From Pelotomaculum sp. UBA4789 (GTDB lineage: Bacteria > Bacillota > Desulfotomaculia > Desulfotomaculales > Pelotomaculaceae), in the NCBI GenBank assembly GCA_002402945.1, contig DHGV01000012.1, positions 1-29,779 on the forward strand: a DNA stretch of 29,779 nt, given 5' to 3'. Made by a program: the position numbers and the translations under genes. The notes under the pieces are model-generated. The model was given only the letters and a program-made list of their open reading frames with translations. It searched no databases and was not told the origin of the DNA. Shown in pieces: positions 21,335-29,268 of the stretch (positions are counted from its first letter, which is position 1; each line of letters opens with the position of its first letter).

Positions 21335-21362
21335 TTGACGCTGCAGCACAATGCGATATTTA
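21335..21362 (+). promoter_or_regulatory. Candidate promoter for the moaA operon
   Basis: TTGACG (21335-21340), 16 bases, TATTTA (21357-21362). The leader to the moaA ATG is about 30 bases, too short for a Moco riboswitch. Confidence 0.5.
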
Positions 21363-21395
21363 AAAAAATGATCTGATAATTCAGAAGGAGAAACT

Positions 21396-22376
21396 ATGCA
21401 AGATACTTACAGGCGGGAAATAAACTACCTGCGTGTTTCGGTGACGGACAAATGCAATTTACGCTGCATATACTGCCTGCCGCCGGAAGGCATTAAATCG
21501 ATACCGCATGAAGAAATCCTGCGCCTGGAGGAGATTGAGGCGATAATAAGGGGTGCGGCTCTCGCGGGGATCAAGAAAATACGCCTGACGGGGGGCGAAC
21601 CTCTGGTCCGCAAAGGCCTTGAAGGCCTGATCCGGCGCATTTCGAGCATTACGGGCATTGATGACATTACGCTTACCACGAACGGTCTGCTTCTGCCATC
21701 CCAAGCGGCAGCGCTGAAAGAAGCAGGTGTAAAGAGGGTAAATATCAGCCTGGATACACTAAAAGAGGAACGATACCGGGAGATTACCCGTGGCGGCGAG
21801 CTGGCTGAAGCCTGGAAAGGAATACATTCAGCGCTTGATGTGGGACTGAGCCCGGTGAAAATAAACACCGTGGTGATCCGTGATTTTAACGATGACGAGG
21901 TGGAGGCCATGGCCCGCCTCACCCTGGAAAGCCCCCTGCACATCCGTTTCATTGAGCTAATGCCTATTGGTACCTGCAACACATGGACAGAGGGACGTTT
22001 TGTGCCGGCCAGGGAAATTATAGACAAGATCAACCGCGGCATCGGCATACTGCACCCGGTCAAGATGGCCGAGGGGGACGGGCCGGCCAAATACTACCGC
22101 TTTGATGGCGCCGAGGGTACAATTGGCTTTATTACCTCCATGAGCGAACATTTTTGTGAAAACTGCAACCGGCTGCGTCTGACCTCAAGCGGGGGTTTGC
22201 GTCCATGCCTGTACGACGGCAGGGAAGTTGACTTGAAAACCCCGCTTCGCAGAGGCACCGGGGACAGGGAAATAGCCGATCTGATCATGACAGCAGTTAA
22301 TCTGAAACCAGACCGGCACCATATGCTCGAAGGCTGGAAAGACAAGAAAAGGGTAATGTCTCAGATAGGGGGATAA
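21396..22376 (+). CDS. moaA: GTP 3',8-cyclase MoaA
   Basis: MoaA is a radical SAM enzyme that converts GTP to 3',8-cyclo-GTP, the first step of molybdopterin synthesis. The N-terminal [4Fe-4S] cluster motif is Cys20, Cys24 and Cys27 (CNLRCIYC); the C-terminal cluster is formed by CENC and the Cys in LRPCLYDG. KIRLTGGEPLVRKGL is the SAM-contact region. The protein ends in Gly-Gly (SQIGG), needed for activity in characterised MoaA. AAGGAGA precedes the ATG at 21396. It leads a run of co-directional genes with short gaps reaching to moeA, and is the usual first gene of such a cluster. Confidence 0.97.
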   Translation: MQDTYRREINYLRVSVTDKCNLRCIYCLPPEGIKSIPHEEILRLEEIEAIIRGAALAGIKKIRLTGGEPLVRKGLEGLIRRISSITGIDDITLTTNGLLLPSQAAALKEAGVKRVNISLDTLKEERYREITRGGELAEAWKGIHSALDVGLSPVKINTVVIRDFNDDEVEAMARLTLESPLHIRFIELMPIGTCNTWTEGRFVPAREIIDKINRGIGILHPVKMAEGDGPAKYYRFDGAEGTIGFITSMSEHFCENCNRLRLTSSGGLRPCLYDGREVDLKTPLRRGTGDREIADLIMTAVNLKPDRHHMLEGWKDKKRVMSQIGG

Positions 22377-22383
22377 TAATTAA

Positions 22384-22821
22384 ATGGGTATAATCAAGGC
22401 GGTATGCACAAGCCCGAAAAAAGGGATACGGAAGAAAAATATCGGCGAAGGATTGCTGATCAAGGAATACGGCTTAAAAGATGACTCTCATTCCGGTCCC
22501 TGGCACCGCCAGGTCAGTCTGCTGGCTAATGAGAGTGTAAATAAGATGCGGGCCAAGGGACTGGATGTGGGGCCCGGGGATTTTGCCGAGAACCTTACTA
22601 CCGAAGGGATCGATCTTGTAAGCCTGCCCATAGGCACAAAAATAAAAATCGGTACTGAGTCAGTAGGTGAAGTCACCCAGATCGGGAAAGAATGTCATGC
22701 CCACTGCGCCATTTACTACCAGGCTGGTGACTGTGTGATGCCGAGGGAAGGGATTTTTGTCAGGATTCTGGAGGGCGGGCCGGTAAAAGTGGGCGACGCG
22801 ATAAATGTACTGGAGGCTTAG
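22384..22821 (+). CDS. MOSC-domain protein
   Basis: The 145-residue protein is a stand-alone MOSC domain. MOSC domains occur at the C-terminal end of Moco sulfurases and in YiiM/YuaD-type proteins and are thought to carry sulfur or bind molybdopterin. The conserved Cys is in KECHAHCAIYYQAGDC, followed by MPREGIFVRIL, typical of the family. The start is ATG 22384, seven bases after moaA's stop; it is in tight linkage with mobB, which starts on the base after its stop codon. Position strongly supports a Moco maturation role; its precise reaction is unknown. Confidence 0.92.
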   Translation: MGIIKAVCTSPKKGIRKKNIGEGLLIKEYGLKDDSHSGPWHRQVSLLANESVNKMRAKGLDVGPGDFAENLTTEGIDLVSLPIGTKIKIGTESVGEVTQIGKECHAHCAIYYQAGDCVMPREGIFVRILEGGPVKVGDAINVLEA

Positions 22822-23325
22822 ATGGAAAAGCCAGTTCCTATAATCGGCCTTGCGGGTTACTCCGGTTCAGGCAAAACCACGTTTTTGGAAAAATTGATTA
22901 TTGAACTTAAAAGCCGGGGATACAAGATAGGCGTTATTAAACATACCCACCACAATGTAGAGTTTGACCAGCCGGGCAGGGACACCTGGCGGCATGCCCG
23001 GGCAGGAGCTGATTTTGTGGGCCTGGCGGCGCCGGGCGGTTTATCTGTGTTCAAAAAAACTGCCGGAGATCCAGAACCAGAGACATTGATCTCAATGGCC
23101 GGAAATCTGGATTTAATAATTATTGAGGGCTACAAGACGGGGAAGTGGCCAAAAATAGAGGTGTTTTACAGTCTTGGGAATGCTGAGCGTTTTACCGTCC
23201 CGGAAGAGGATTTGCTGTCCGTGGTAACTGATGCTCCACCAATAACACCGGTCCCGCATTTTGGGTTGGACGATGCTGCGGGCGTGGCTGATTTTATTGA
23301 GGGGACAGTACTAAGAAAGGATTAA
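22822..23325 (+). CDS. mobB: Molybdopterin-guanine dinucleotide biosynthesis adaptor MobB
   Basis: MobB is a small GTP-binding protein that assists MobA in attaching GMP to molybdopterin. The P-loop is at residues 12-20 (GYSGSGKTT); HTHHNVEFDQPGRDTWRHARAGAD and LIIIEGYKTGKWPKIEV (here given in parts HTHHNVEFD, DTWRHARAG and IIEGYKTGKWPKIEV) are family landmarks. At 167 residues it is a complete MobB. The ATG at 22822 directly follows the MOSC gene's stop codon, so translation is coupled. MobA itself is not in the window, so guanylation is likely completed by a gene elsewhere. It implies the host makes MGD-type cofactors, as used by formate dehydrogenases. Confidence 0.94.
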   Translation: MEKPVPIIGLAGYSGSGKTTFLEKLIIELKSRGYKIGVIKHTHHNVEFDQPGRDTWRHARAGADFVGLAAPGGLSVFKKTAGDPEPETLISMAGNLDLIIIEGYKTGKWPKIEVFYSLGNAERFTVPEEDLLSVVTDAPPITPVPHFGLDDAAGVADFIEGTVLRKD

Positions 23326-23358
23326 TCCCATAGAAATTCTGATCTGAGGTTGTTTGAA

Positions 23359-24126
23359 TTGGCCAAAAGCATTCATTTGACAAAAGAACAGGCGTTGCGT
23401 TATCAGCGCAATATTCAATTGGAAGAGGTTGGCATTGCCGGGCAGGTCAAGCTTCTTCGCGCCGGTGTACTGCTGGTTGGGGCCGGCGGCCTGGGATCTC
23501 CTGCCGCTTTATATCTTGCTGCCGCCGGGGTGGGAAGAATCGGTCTGGTTGATCATGATACTGTATCACTCTCAAATCTGCAGCGCCAAATTCTCCATAC
23601 GACCCCCGATCTTGACCGTTTCAAGGTGGTTTCTGCCGCTGAAAAGCTTGGTGTATTAAATCCGGAGTTGATCATAGAAACATATCAGGAAAGGTTAACT
23701 GAAGTTATTGCTGAGGAGCTTATTAAGAAATATGATTTTGTTATTGATTGTACCGATAATTTTAGATCACGCTACATTATCAATGAGAACTGTGTTAAGC
23801 TGAAGGTACCTTTTGTTTACGGCGGGGTACTGGCTTGGTCAGGGCAAACTTTTACTGTTAGGCCCGGCCTGGGGCCATGTTTTAAATGCGTATTCCCCGT
23901 TGAGCCGGCGCCAGACTCTCCCGCAACTGCTGAACTTGGAGTGCTGGGCACAGTGCCTGGCGTAATCGGAGCTATCCAGGCGGCAGAAGCTGTGCGCTTC
24001 ATACTCGGCGTTGGAGATTTGCTGGTGGGAAGGATGCTGGTCTACAATGCGCTTCACGCAAAGTTTTACGAGGCGCCGGTGGCAAGGAATGCGGCATGCC
24101 CGGTGTGCGGCGGTTATAAAAAGTGA
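23359..24126 (+). CDS. MoeB/ThiF-family adenylyltransferase
   Basis: E1-like enzymes of this family activate the C-terminal Gly-Gly of a carrier such as MoaD or ThiS by AMP addition. The ATP site is GAGGLGSPAALYL and DHDTVSLSNLQRQ; DFVIDCTDNFRSRY and the zinc-binding pairs CFKC and CPVC follow. With about 255 residues it is MoeB-sized and lacks the rhodanese extension. The TTG at 23359 follows TGAGG at nine bases and is favoured over the TTG at 23350. The location in the moa/moe cluster and the MoaD-like protein at 19880 make MoaD its likely partner, though ThiS-type or tungsten-related carriers cannot be excluded. Confidence 0.92.
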   Translation: MAKSIHLTKEQALRYQRNIQLEEVGIAGQVKLLRAGVLLVGAGGLGSPAALYLAAAGVGRIGLVDHDTVSLSNLQRQILHTTPDLDRFKVVSAAEKLGVLNPELIIETYQERLTEVIAEELIKKYDFVIDCTDNFRSRYIINENCVKLKVPFVYGGVLAWSGQTFTVRPGLGPCFKCVFPVEPAPDSPATAELGVLGTVPGVIGAIQAAEAVRFILGVGDLLVGRMLVYNALHAKFYEAPVARNAACPVCGGYKK

Positions 24127-24138
24127 GGAGTGAAATAT

Positions 24139-24318
24139 ATGTCAGAAACTAAGCAGGAAGTTTTAGATGCTGTCAACAAGGCGGCAAAGGACGGGCGGCT
24201 CACTTGTACAGAGGCCAGAAAACTGGCGGAGGACCTTAAGGTTAATCCAAGTGTCGTCGGTAAGGCTGCCGATGAGCTAAAAATCAAAATCAAGTCCTGC
24301 GAGCTGGGCTGTTTCTAA
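24139..24318 (+). CDS. 59-residue unknown protein in the molybdopterin cluster
   Basis: The product begins SETKQEVLDAVNKAAKDGRLTC, contains EARKLAEDLKVNPSVVGKAAD, and ends KIKSCELGCF. The central part looks like a small helix-turn-helix: two helices around a turn (LAEDLKVNPSVVGKAADEL), as in repressor-type folds. The last Cys pair (CELGC) could bind metal. Other clostridial genomes, as I recall, have small proteins of this type beside moe genes, without a known role. The ATG at 24139 fits TGAGGAG; it follows moeB/thiF by 12 bases and precedes moeA by 19, so it is transcribed with them. A regulatory or metal-handling role is inference. Confidence 0.8.
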   Translation: MSETKQEVLDAVNKAAKDGRLTCTEARKLAEDLKVNPSVVGKAADELKIKIKSCELGCF

Positions 24319-24337
24319 TATATTGCGGAGTGTATTT

Positions 24338-25579
24338 ATGGCAGAACTTTTTAAAGTATTGACGCTGGATGAGGCAAGGGCTGTGATAACACGTCACCTG
24401 CCGGGCAAGAGGGCAGGTGTTGTGGTTCCCATTATGGAAAGCCTTGACCGCTGTCTGGCTGCCGAAGTGCGGGGCGTCGATGATGTGCCCGCTTTTAACA
24501 GGTCAACAGTAGACGGCTATGCGGTAAAGGCCAAAGATACCTACGGCGCTTCGGATGGCACGCCGTCCTATCTTGATGTGGGCGGCGAGGTGCTGATTGG
24601 CCAGGCGCCGTCCGGCCAGGTCAAGATGGGACAGGCCTGGTACATCGCTACCGGCGGGATGCTTCCGGCCGGCGCTGACGCTGTTGTAATGGTGGAATAC
24701 ACTGAGGAGCTTGACAGCCGTACGATCGGAATCAACAGGCCGGTGGCGCCCGGTGAAAATGTTATTCGCAGGGGTGAGGACATCGCCGCCGGGGAAGTCG
24801 CGCTGACCGCCGGGCACAGGGTCAGGCCGCAGGATCTCGGCTTGCTCTCATCGATAGGCATCACCGAAGTAGAGGTTGCTTTTAAAACCAGAGTGGGCAT
24901 TATTTCCACGGGTGATGAACTGATCAATCCACAGGAGAAGCCTTATCCCGGTCAAATCAGGGACATCAACTCCTATGTATTATATGGTGCCGTGGCGGAC
25001 TCGGGCGGAGTGCCGCGCCTTTACGGCATTGTGCCGGATGATTATGATAAAATGAGAATGATCCTGGAACGGGCACTGGGTGAGAACGACATGGTCCTCA
25101 TTTCAGGCGGGAGTTCGGTTGGCGCCCGCGATATCGTTTTTAAAGTAATCGCTGCCGCCGGCAAGCCGGGTGTGATTTTTCACGGTATTTCCGTCAAGCC
25201 GGGCAAGCCCACAGCAGGTGCATTTATTGGCAGTAAACCATTATTCGGGCTGCCGGGACACCCGGCGTCAGCCCTGGTTATCTTTGAACTGCTGGTGGCG
25301 CCGCTGCTGCGCAAAGGCGCTTACCCGGCATGTGCAGAAGATTTCGCCATGGAGTTTCCGGTTAAGGCGGTAATTACCCGCAGCCTTCATTCCGCAGCCG
25401 GGCGCGAAGAATATATCCGGATCAAACTCAAAGTGAAAGAGGGACAGCTTTTTGCCGAACCGGTACTGGGCAAGTCAGGGCTGATCAATACCATGATCAA
25501 GGCGGACGGTTTGGCCCGCATTCCTTCCGGCAAGGAAGGCGTCGAGGCCGGTGAGATGGTAGAAGTAAAGCTTTTTTAA
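24338..25579 (+). CDS. moeA: Molybdopterin molybdenumtransferase MoeA (first copy)
   Basis: MoeA inserts molybdate (or tungstate) into adenylated molybdopterin. The 413-residue protein has the standard four-domain order: RSTVDGYAVKAKDTYGAS near the start, GQAWYIATGGMLPAGADAVVMVEYTE, IISTGDELINP and the central SGGSSVGARDIVFK, KPGKPTAGA, LPGHPASALV, then the C-terminal beta domain. The ATG at 24338 has GCGGAG seven bases ahead; the TTG at 24323 would add only five residues. It is the last gene of the moaA run. A second MoeA lies 182 bases downstream; one may serve Mo and the other W, as proposed for other microbes with two copies. Confidence 0.95.
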   Translation: MAELFKVLTLDEARAVITRHLPGKRAGVVVPIMESLDRCLAAEVRGVDDVPAFNRSTVDGYAVKAKDTYGASDGTPSYLDVGGEVLIGQAPSGQVKMGQAWYIATGGMLPAGADAVVMVEYTEELDSRTIGINRPVAPGENVIRRGEDIAAGEVALTAGHRVRPQDLGLLSSIGITEVEVAFKTRVGIISTGDELINPQEKPYPGQIRDINSYVLYGAVADSGGVPRLYGIVPDDYDKMRMILERALGENDMVLISGGSSVGARDIVFKVIAAAGKPGVIFHGISVKPGKPTAGAFIGSKPLFGLPGHPASALVIFELLVAPLLRKGAYPACAEDFAMEFPVKAVITRSLHSAAGREEYIRIKLKVKEGQLFAEPVLGKSGLINTMIKADGLARIPSGKEGVEAGEMVEVKLF

Positions 25580-25586
25580 AATAATT

Positions 25587-25735
25587 TTACAGGATTAACA
25601 AGATTCCATAAGATTAACAGGATTATTGGAAATTAATTGGATAAATCTTACAGAACAACCTTTAGGTATTTTACTGAGTAAAAATGATCATAAAAAGTTT
25701 TATGTATTAAGTGAAATCATGTAAATCCTGTCAAT
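25587..25735. repeat. Degenerate intergenic repeat with ACAGGATT units
   Basis: The gap between the two moeA genes holds TTACAGGATTAACA (25587-25600), a second unit AACAGGATT (25616-25624) and, near the far end, the inverted copy GTAAATCCTGTCAA (25721-25734). Such ACAGGATT/AATCCTGT families are common intergenic repeats in this group of bacteria. No promoter with good spacing was found inside. Confidence 0.6.
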
Positions 25736-25761
25736 TTGTTTAATTGAGGTGCGGATAAAGT

Positions 25762-27684
25762 ATGAAGCGTAAAGTTTACCTGGATGACCTGCCCTGGGAA
25801 ACAGCCCTGGAACGCTACCTTGACTATCTGGATAAACTGGGGGCGCTGAGCCCGGGCGTGCCGGAGCAGATTTTTGTTGAAGAAGCCCTGGGCAGGATAA
25901 CTGCGGCCCCGGTTTATGCCAGGATATCCTCACCTCATTACCATGCCTCAGCTATGGATGGGATGGCCGTCCGGTCTGCGGATACTTACGGAGCTTCTGA
26001 AACGACGCCCAGGCAGTTGGAAGTGGGCGAGGGCGCTCTCATGGTGGATACGGGCGACCCGCTGCCGGAGGGCTGCGATGCTGTGATTATGATTGAAGAC
26101 GTGCACTATGTCAGCCCCGGTGTTATTGAGATTATCCAGGCCGCGCCTCCCTGGCAGCATGTGCGGGTTGTGGGTGAGGACATCGTTGCCACCGAAATGA
26201 TTATATCCGCCAGTCACCCGGTGCGGCCGGTTGATATTGGCGCCCTGCTGGCCGGCGGTGTTGATAAGATTTATGTTTATCCCCGCCCGAAAGTGGCTAT
26301 TTTGCCGACAGGCACGGAACTGGTCCAGCCTGGTTCTGAATTGAAGCCGGGAGATATTATCGAATATAACTCCAGGATGCTGGGGGCCATGGTGGAAAAA
26401 TGGGGCGGCACTCCCCTGCGCAGGGAAATTACCGTTGACAACTTTGAGAACATTAAAGCGGCGCTGGTGAAAGCTGCGGCTGAAGCGGACATCATCCTGG
26501 TCAACGCTGGTTCATCGGCGGGCTCCGAGGACTTCACCGTTGACGCGATCAGGTCTCTGGGCACAGTGCTGGTGCACGGAGTAGCCACCAAGCCGGGCAA
26601 ACCGGTTATACTCGGTGAGATCAGCGGCAAGCCGGCAATCGGTGTACCGGGCTATCCGGTATCCGCATATATAGATATGGATTTATTCGTCAAACCGGTC
26701 ATCTTTAAAAAGCTCGGTACTGTCCCACTGCCGTTGGAAAAAATTGAAGCCGCGGTTTCCAGGAAGATGGTTTCCCCCATTGGCGTGGAAGAATTTGTGC
26801 GGGTAAAACTGGGACAGGTAGGTGACAAGGTTGTAGCCACCCCCATCTCACGCGGCGCCGGTATCCTGATGTCACTGGTACAGGCTGACGGGATGATGCG
26901 CATCCCGCAGAACTCAGAAGGGTACAACACAGGCGACACAGCGCCGGTAGAGCTTTTTAAAAGCACACAGGAAATAAAGGAAACTACTGTGATCATCGGC
27001 AGCCATGACCTGGCCCTGGATGTGCTGGCTAATTTTATGCGCCGGAAGTTTCCCGAAGCGACACTTTCTTCCGCTCATGTCGGCAGCCTGGGAGGGCTCA
27101 CAGCCTTAAGACGCGGTGAGGCGCACTGCGCGGGTGCACACCTGCTTGACGAGGAAACAGGTGAGTATAACGTTTCCTACGTTAAAAGGATACTTCCAGG
27201 TAAAAAAACCATCCTGGTAAATCTGGTTTACCGCGAGCAGGGGCTGATCCTGGCCGAAGGCAATCCCAGGGGCATAAACACGCTGGAGGACCTGACCAGA
27301 GAAGGTATCAGTTTCGTTAACCGGCAGCGCGGCGCCGGTACCAGGATCCTGCTGGACTACCTGCTGAGGAAGCAGGCCCTTGATCCTGAACAGATTAGTG
27401 GCTACGAGCATGAAGAATATACACACATGGCAGTAGCGGTTGCAGTTAAGGCTGGGGCAGCGGATGCCGGTCTTGGTATCCGGGCGGCTGCCCGGGCTCT
27501 CGGTCTGGATTTTATTGGAATTGTAGAGGAGCGCTACGATCTGTGCATACCTGAAGAATACCTGGACTCCCCTTATATCCAACGACTGCTCGAAGTAATG
27601 GATATGACGGAGTTTCAGGAAGAGGTAAGAAGGCTGGGCGGATATGACCTGCGCGGCTGCGGTAAGGTCATGTGGCAGGGTTGA
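25762..27684 (+). CDS. MoeA fused to a periplasmic-binding-protein-like domain (second MoeA)
   Basis: The first 395 residues form a complete MoeA (SAMDGMAVRSADTYGAS, GDPLPEGCDAVIMIED, ILPTGTELVQPG, NAGSSAGSEDFT, KPGKPVILGE, VPGYPVSAYID). Residues 405-630 form a PBP-like domain (pfam12727 type), related to substrate-binding proteins: VIIGSHDLALDVLANFM, HVGSLGGLTALRRGEAHCAGAH, GINTLEDLTREGISFVNRQRGAGTRILLDY (in parts) and KAGAADAGLGIRAAA. Such fusions are found in archaea and clostridia and are thought to add ligand sensing or metal choice to MoeA. The ATG at 25762 follows TTGAGGTGCGGA. moaC starts 16 bases after it, so moeA2-moaC-mogA look like an operon. Confidence 0.94.
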   Translation: MKRKVYLDDLPWETALERYLDYLDKLGALSPGVPEQIFVEEALGRITAAPVYARISSPHYHASAMDGMAVRSADTYGASETTPRQLEVGEGALMVDTGDPLPEGCDAVIMIEDVHYVSPGVIEIIQAAPPWQHVRVVGEDIVATEMIISASHPVRPVDIGALLAGGVDKIYVYPRPKVAILPTGTELVQPGSELKPGDIIEYNSRMLGAMVEKWGGTPLRREITVDNFENIKAALVKAAAEADIILVNAGSSAGSEDFTVDAIRSLGTVLVHGVATKPGKPVILGEISGKPAIGVPGYPVSAYIDMDLFVKPVIFKKLGTVPLPLEKIEAAVSRKMVSPIGVEEFVRVKLGQVGDKVVATPISRGAGILMSLVQADGMMRIPQNSEGYNTGDTAPVELFKSTQEIKETTVIIGSHDLALDVLANFMRRKFPEATLSSAHVGSLGGLTALRRGEAHCAGAHLLDEETGEYNVSYVKRILPGKKTILVNLVYREQGLILAEGNPRGINTLEDLTREGISFVNRQRGAGTRILLDYLLRKQALDPEQISGYEHEEYTHMAVAVAVKAGAADAGLGIRAAARALGLDFIGIVEERYDLCIPEEYLDSPYIQRLLEVMDMTEFQEEVRRLGGYDLRGCGKVMWQG

Positions 27685-27700
27685 AACGGAGGGTTTTTCT

Positions 27701-28201
27701 GTGAGCGAATTGACTCATCTGGATGAACAGGGCCAGGCCAGAATGGTAGAGGTGGGAGGAAAAAACATTACCCGCAGGGAGGCTGTCGCCAGGGGGGAAG
27801 TGGTTATGCGTCCGGATACGCTGGCACTGATCCTGGAAGGAAAAGTTCCTAAAGGTGAAGTGTTCAGTGTGGCCCGCATTGCGGGGATCATGGCGGCCAA
27901 GAAAACGCCGGATTTAATACCCCTCTGTCACCCCCTTGCTCTGACGGGAGTAGATGTGTATTTTCGCCCTGATCGTGAAAACAGCAGGATCGAAATTGAG
28001 GTAAAAGCAAGGACGATGGGTCAGACCGGGGTGGAAATGGAAGCCCTGACCGCTGTGTCAGCAGCGGCTCTGGCTATCTATGACATGTGCAAGGCGGTGG
28101 ACCGGGAGATGGTCATCGGCGCTGTCAGGCTGGTGCATAAAAGCGGCGGCAAGAGCGGCATCTTCCAGCGTGAGGGGGAAGAAAAGTGGGTCCAGAGGTG
28201 A
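27701..28201 (+). CDS. moaC: Cyclic pyranopterin monophosphate synthase MoaC
   Basis: MoaC turns 3',8-cyclo-GTP, made by MoaA, into cyclic pyranopterin monophosphate. The 166-residue protein has LIPLCHPLALTGVDV, EVKARTMGQTGVEMEALTAVS and DREMVIGAVRLVHKSGGKSG, which carry the conserved active-site His, Glu and Lys residues. The GTG at 27701 lies seven bases after CGGAGGG; in-frame sequence upstream of it runs inside moeA2 and is not needed. The stop overlaps the start region of the mogA gene, showing translational coupling. Confidence 0.96.
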   Translation: MSELTHLDEQGQARMVEVGGKNITRREAVARGEVVMRPDTLALILEGKVPKGEVFSVARIAGIMAAKKTPDLIPLCHPLALTGVDVYFRPDRENSRIEIEVKARTMGQTGVEMEALTAVSAAALAIYDMCKAVDREMVIGAVRLVHKSGGKSGIFQREGEEKWVQR

Positions 28202-28698
28202 AAAATTTGTATAGAATAGGCATCATCACGGTAAGCGATAAAGGCGCCCAAGGGCAGCGGGTAGATGAAAGCGGGCCGTCCATCAGAGAGATGGTGAAAA
28301 CTCTTGGCGAGGTGACAAGCTACCAGGTCGTACCGGACGACCTGGATATTTTAAAAGAAGCTATGATCAACATGTCAGACAAGGAAAAGGTAAATCTGAT
28401 CCTTACTACCGGCGGCACAGGCCTCAGTCCCAGGGACAACACCCCTGAAGCTACCCTGGCCGTAATCCAAAAAGAAGTGCCCGGACTGGCCGAGGCCATG
28501 CGCAGCGAGAGCATGAAAAAGACAAACCGGGCGATGCTATCCCGGGCCGTCGCCGGCACCCGCAACAGCACTTTAATTATAAACCTGCCCGGCAGTGTTA
28601 AAGCGGTGCGGGAATGTCTGGCAGTAATCCTGCCGGCGCTGCCTCACGGCTTGGAGATATTGTCCGGCAAAGGCGGCGAGTGCGGCTCGGCTGAATGA
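28186..28698 (+). CDS. Molybdopterin adenylyltransferase (MogA/MoaB family)
   Basis: The enzyme attaches AMP to molybdopterin before metal insertion by MoeA. Family marks are YRIGIITVSDKGAQGQRVDESG, ILTTGGTGLSPRDNTPEAT and LIINLPGSVKAVRECL. The 170-residue length is usual. Two GTG starts are possible: 28186, seven bases after GAGGGGG, and 28198, which overlaps the moaC stop as GTGA; the first has the better ribosome site. The stop lies in the loop of the downstream terminator hairpin. MogA and MoaB cannot be told apart by eye, and they serve the same step. Confidence 0.94.
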   Translation: MGPEVKNLYRIGIITVSDKGAQGQRVDESGPSIREMVKTLGEVTSYQVVPDDLDILKEAMINMSDKEKVNLILTTGGTGLSPRDNTPEATLAVIQKEVPGLAEAMRSESMKKTNRAMLSRAVAGTRNSTLIINLPGSVKAVRECLAVILPALPHGLEILSGKGGECGSAE

Positions 28699-28711
28699 AG
28701 CCGGGTTTTTT
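28686..28711 (+). terminator. Intrinsic terminator after mogA
   Basis: CTCGGCT and AGCCGGG form a 7-bp stem (one T-G pair) around GAATGA, followed by six T. The mogA stop codon is in the loop. Confidence 0.75.
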
Positions 28712-28848
28712 CTTTTTGCTGAAACATTAATATAGTGAGATTAATGTAAAAAACGGCATGAAAACAAGATAGTAGAAGATATTGAAAGATATTGCATGAT
28801 AATTACTCATTTTTAGCCAAAAGAAGGAAAATTATGCGGTGTTCTAAT

Positions 28849-28877
28849 TTGCTTTTAATAATCTAATTCTATATTAT
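28849..28877 (+). promoter_or_regulatory. SigA promoter of groESL
   Basis: TTGCTT (28849-28854), 17 bases, TATTAT (28872-28877). The transcript would start close to the CIRCE operator, as in other class I heat-shock operons. Confidence 0.75.
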
Positions 28878-28889
28878 ATTAACGTAGCG

Positions 28890-28916
28890 TTAGCACTCAT
28901 TGACTGCGAGTGCTAA
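28890..28916. promoter_or_regulatory. CIRCE operator (HrcA-binding site)
   Basis: TTAGCACTC - 9 bases - GAGTGCTAA, identical to the CIRCE consensus. HrcA repressor binds it and is released on heat shock. It lies between the promoter and groES. Confidence 0.98.
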
Positions 28917-28958
28917 CAAAAGCAAAACATACCAACCAGTAATTAAGGAGGGGTTTTA

Positions 28959-29246
28959 GTGATCAGACCATTAGGCGAAAGGGTAGTTGTTAAGCCGCTG
29001 CCCAGTGAGGAAAGAACCAAAAGCGGCATAGTCCTGCCGGATACAGCCAAGGAAAAGCCTCAGGAAGGGGAAGTGATAGCCGTAGGTTCCGGTAAAATTT
29101 TAGAAACCGGCCAGCGTGTTCCCATTGACCTGAAACCAGGAGACAAAATACTTTTTTCCAAGTATGCCGGAAACGAAGTAAAGATTGACGAAGTTGAATA
29201 CTTGATCATGCGTGAAGCGGACATTCTCGGCGTAATCGAGAAATAG
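28959..29246 (+). CDS. groES: Co-chaperonin GroES
   Basis: GroES is the heptameric lid of the GroEL folding chamber. The 95-residue product starts IRPLGERVVVKPLPSEERTKSG, with the mobile loop SGIVLPDTAKEKPQEGEVIAV (in parts SGIVLPD and KPQEGEVIAVG), and ends EYLIMREADILGVIEK, all typical. The GTG at 28959 follows AAGGAGGGG. It is the first gene of the heat-shock operon under HrcA/CIRCE control, followed 22 bases later by groEL. Confidence 0.98.
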   Translation: MIRPLGERVVVKPLPSEERTKSGIVLPDTAKEKPQEGEVIAVGSGKILETGQRVPIDLKPGDKILFSKYAGNEVKIDEVEYLIMREADILGVIEK

Positions 29247-29268
29247 GTAAAAAGAGGAGGTTGGAAAA

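Noticed and set aside
21300..21395. A molybdenum cofactor riboswitch before moaA
   Set aside because: The predicted leader is too short and the conserved helices were not found.
21425..22090. A 221-codon minus-strand frame inside moaA
   Set aside because: It is antisense to moaA, with low-complexity Ser/Arg composition and no family match.
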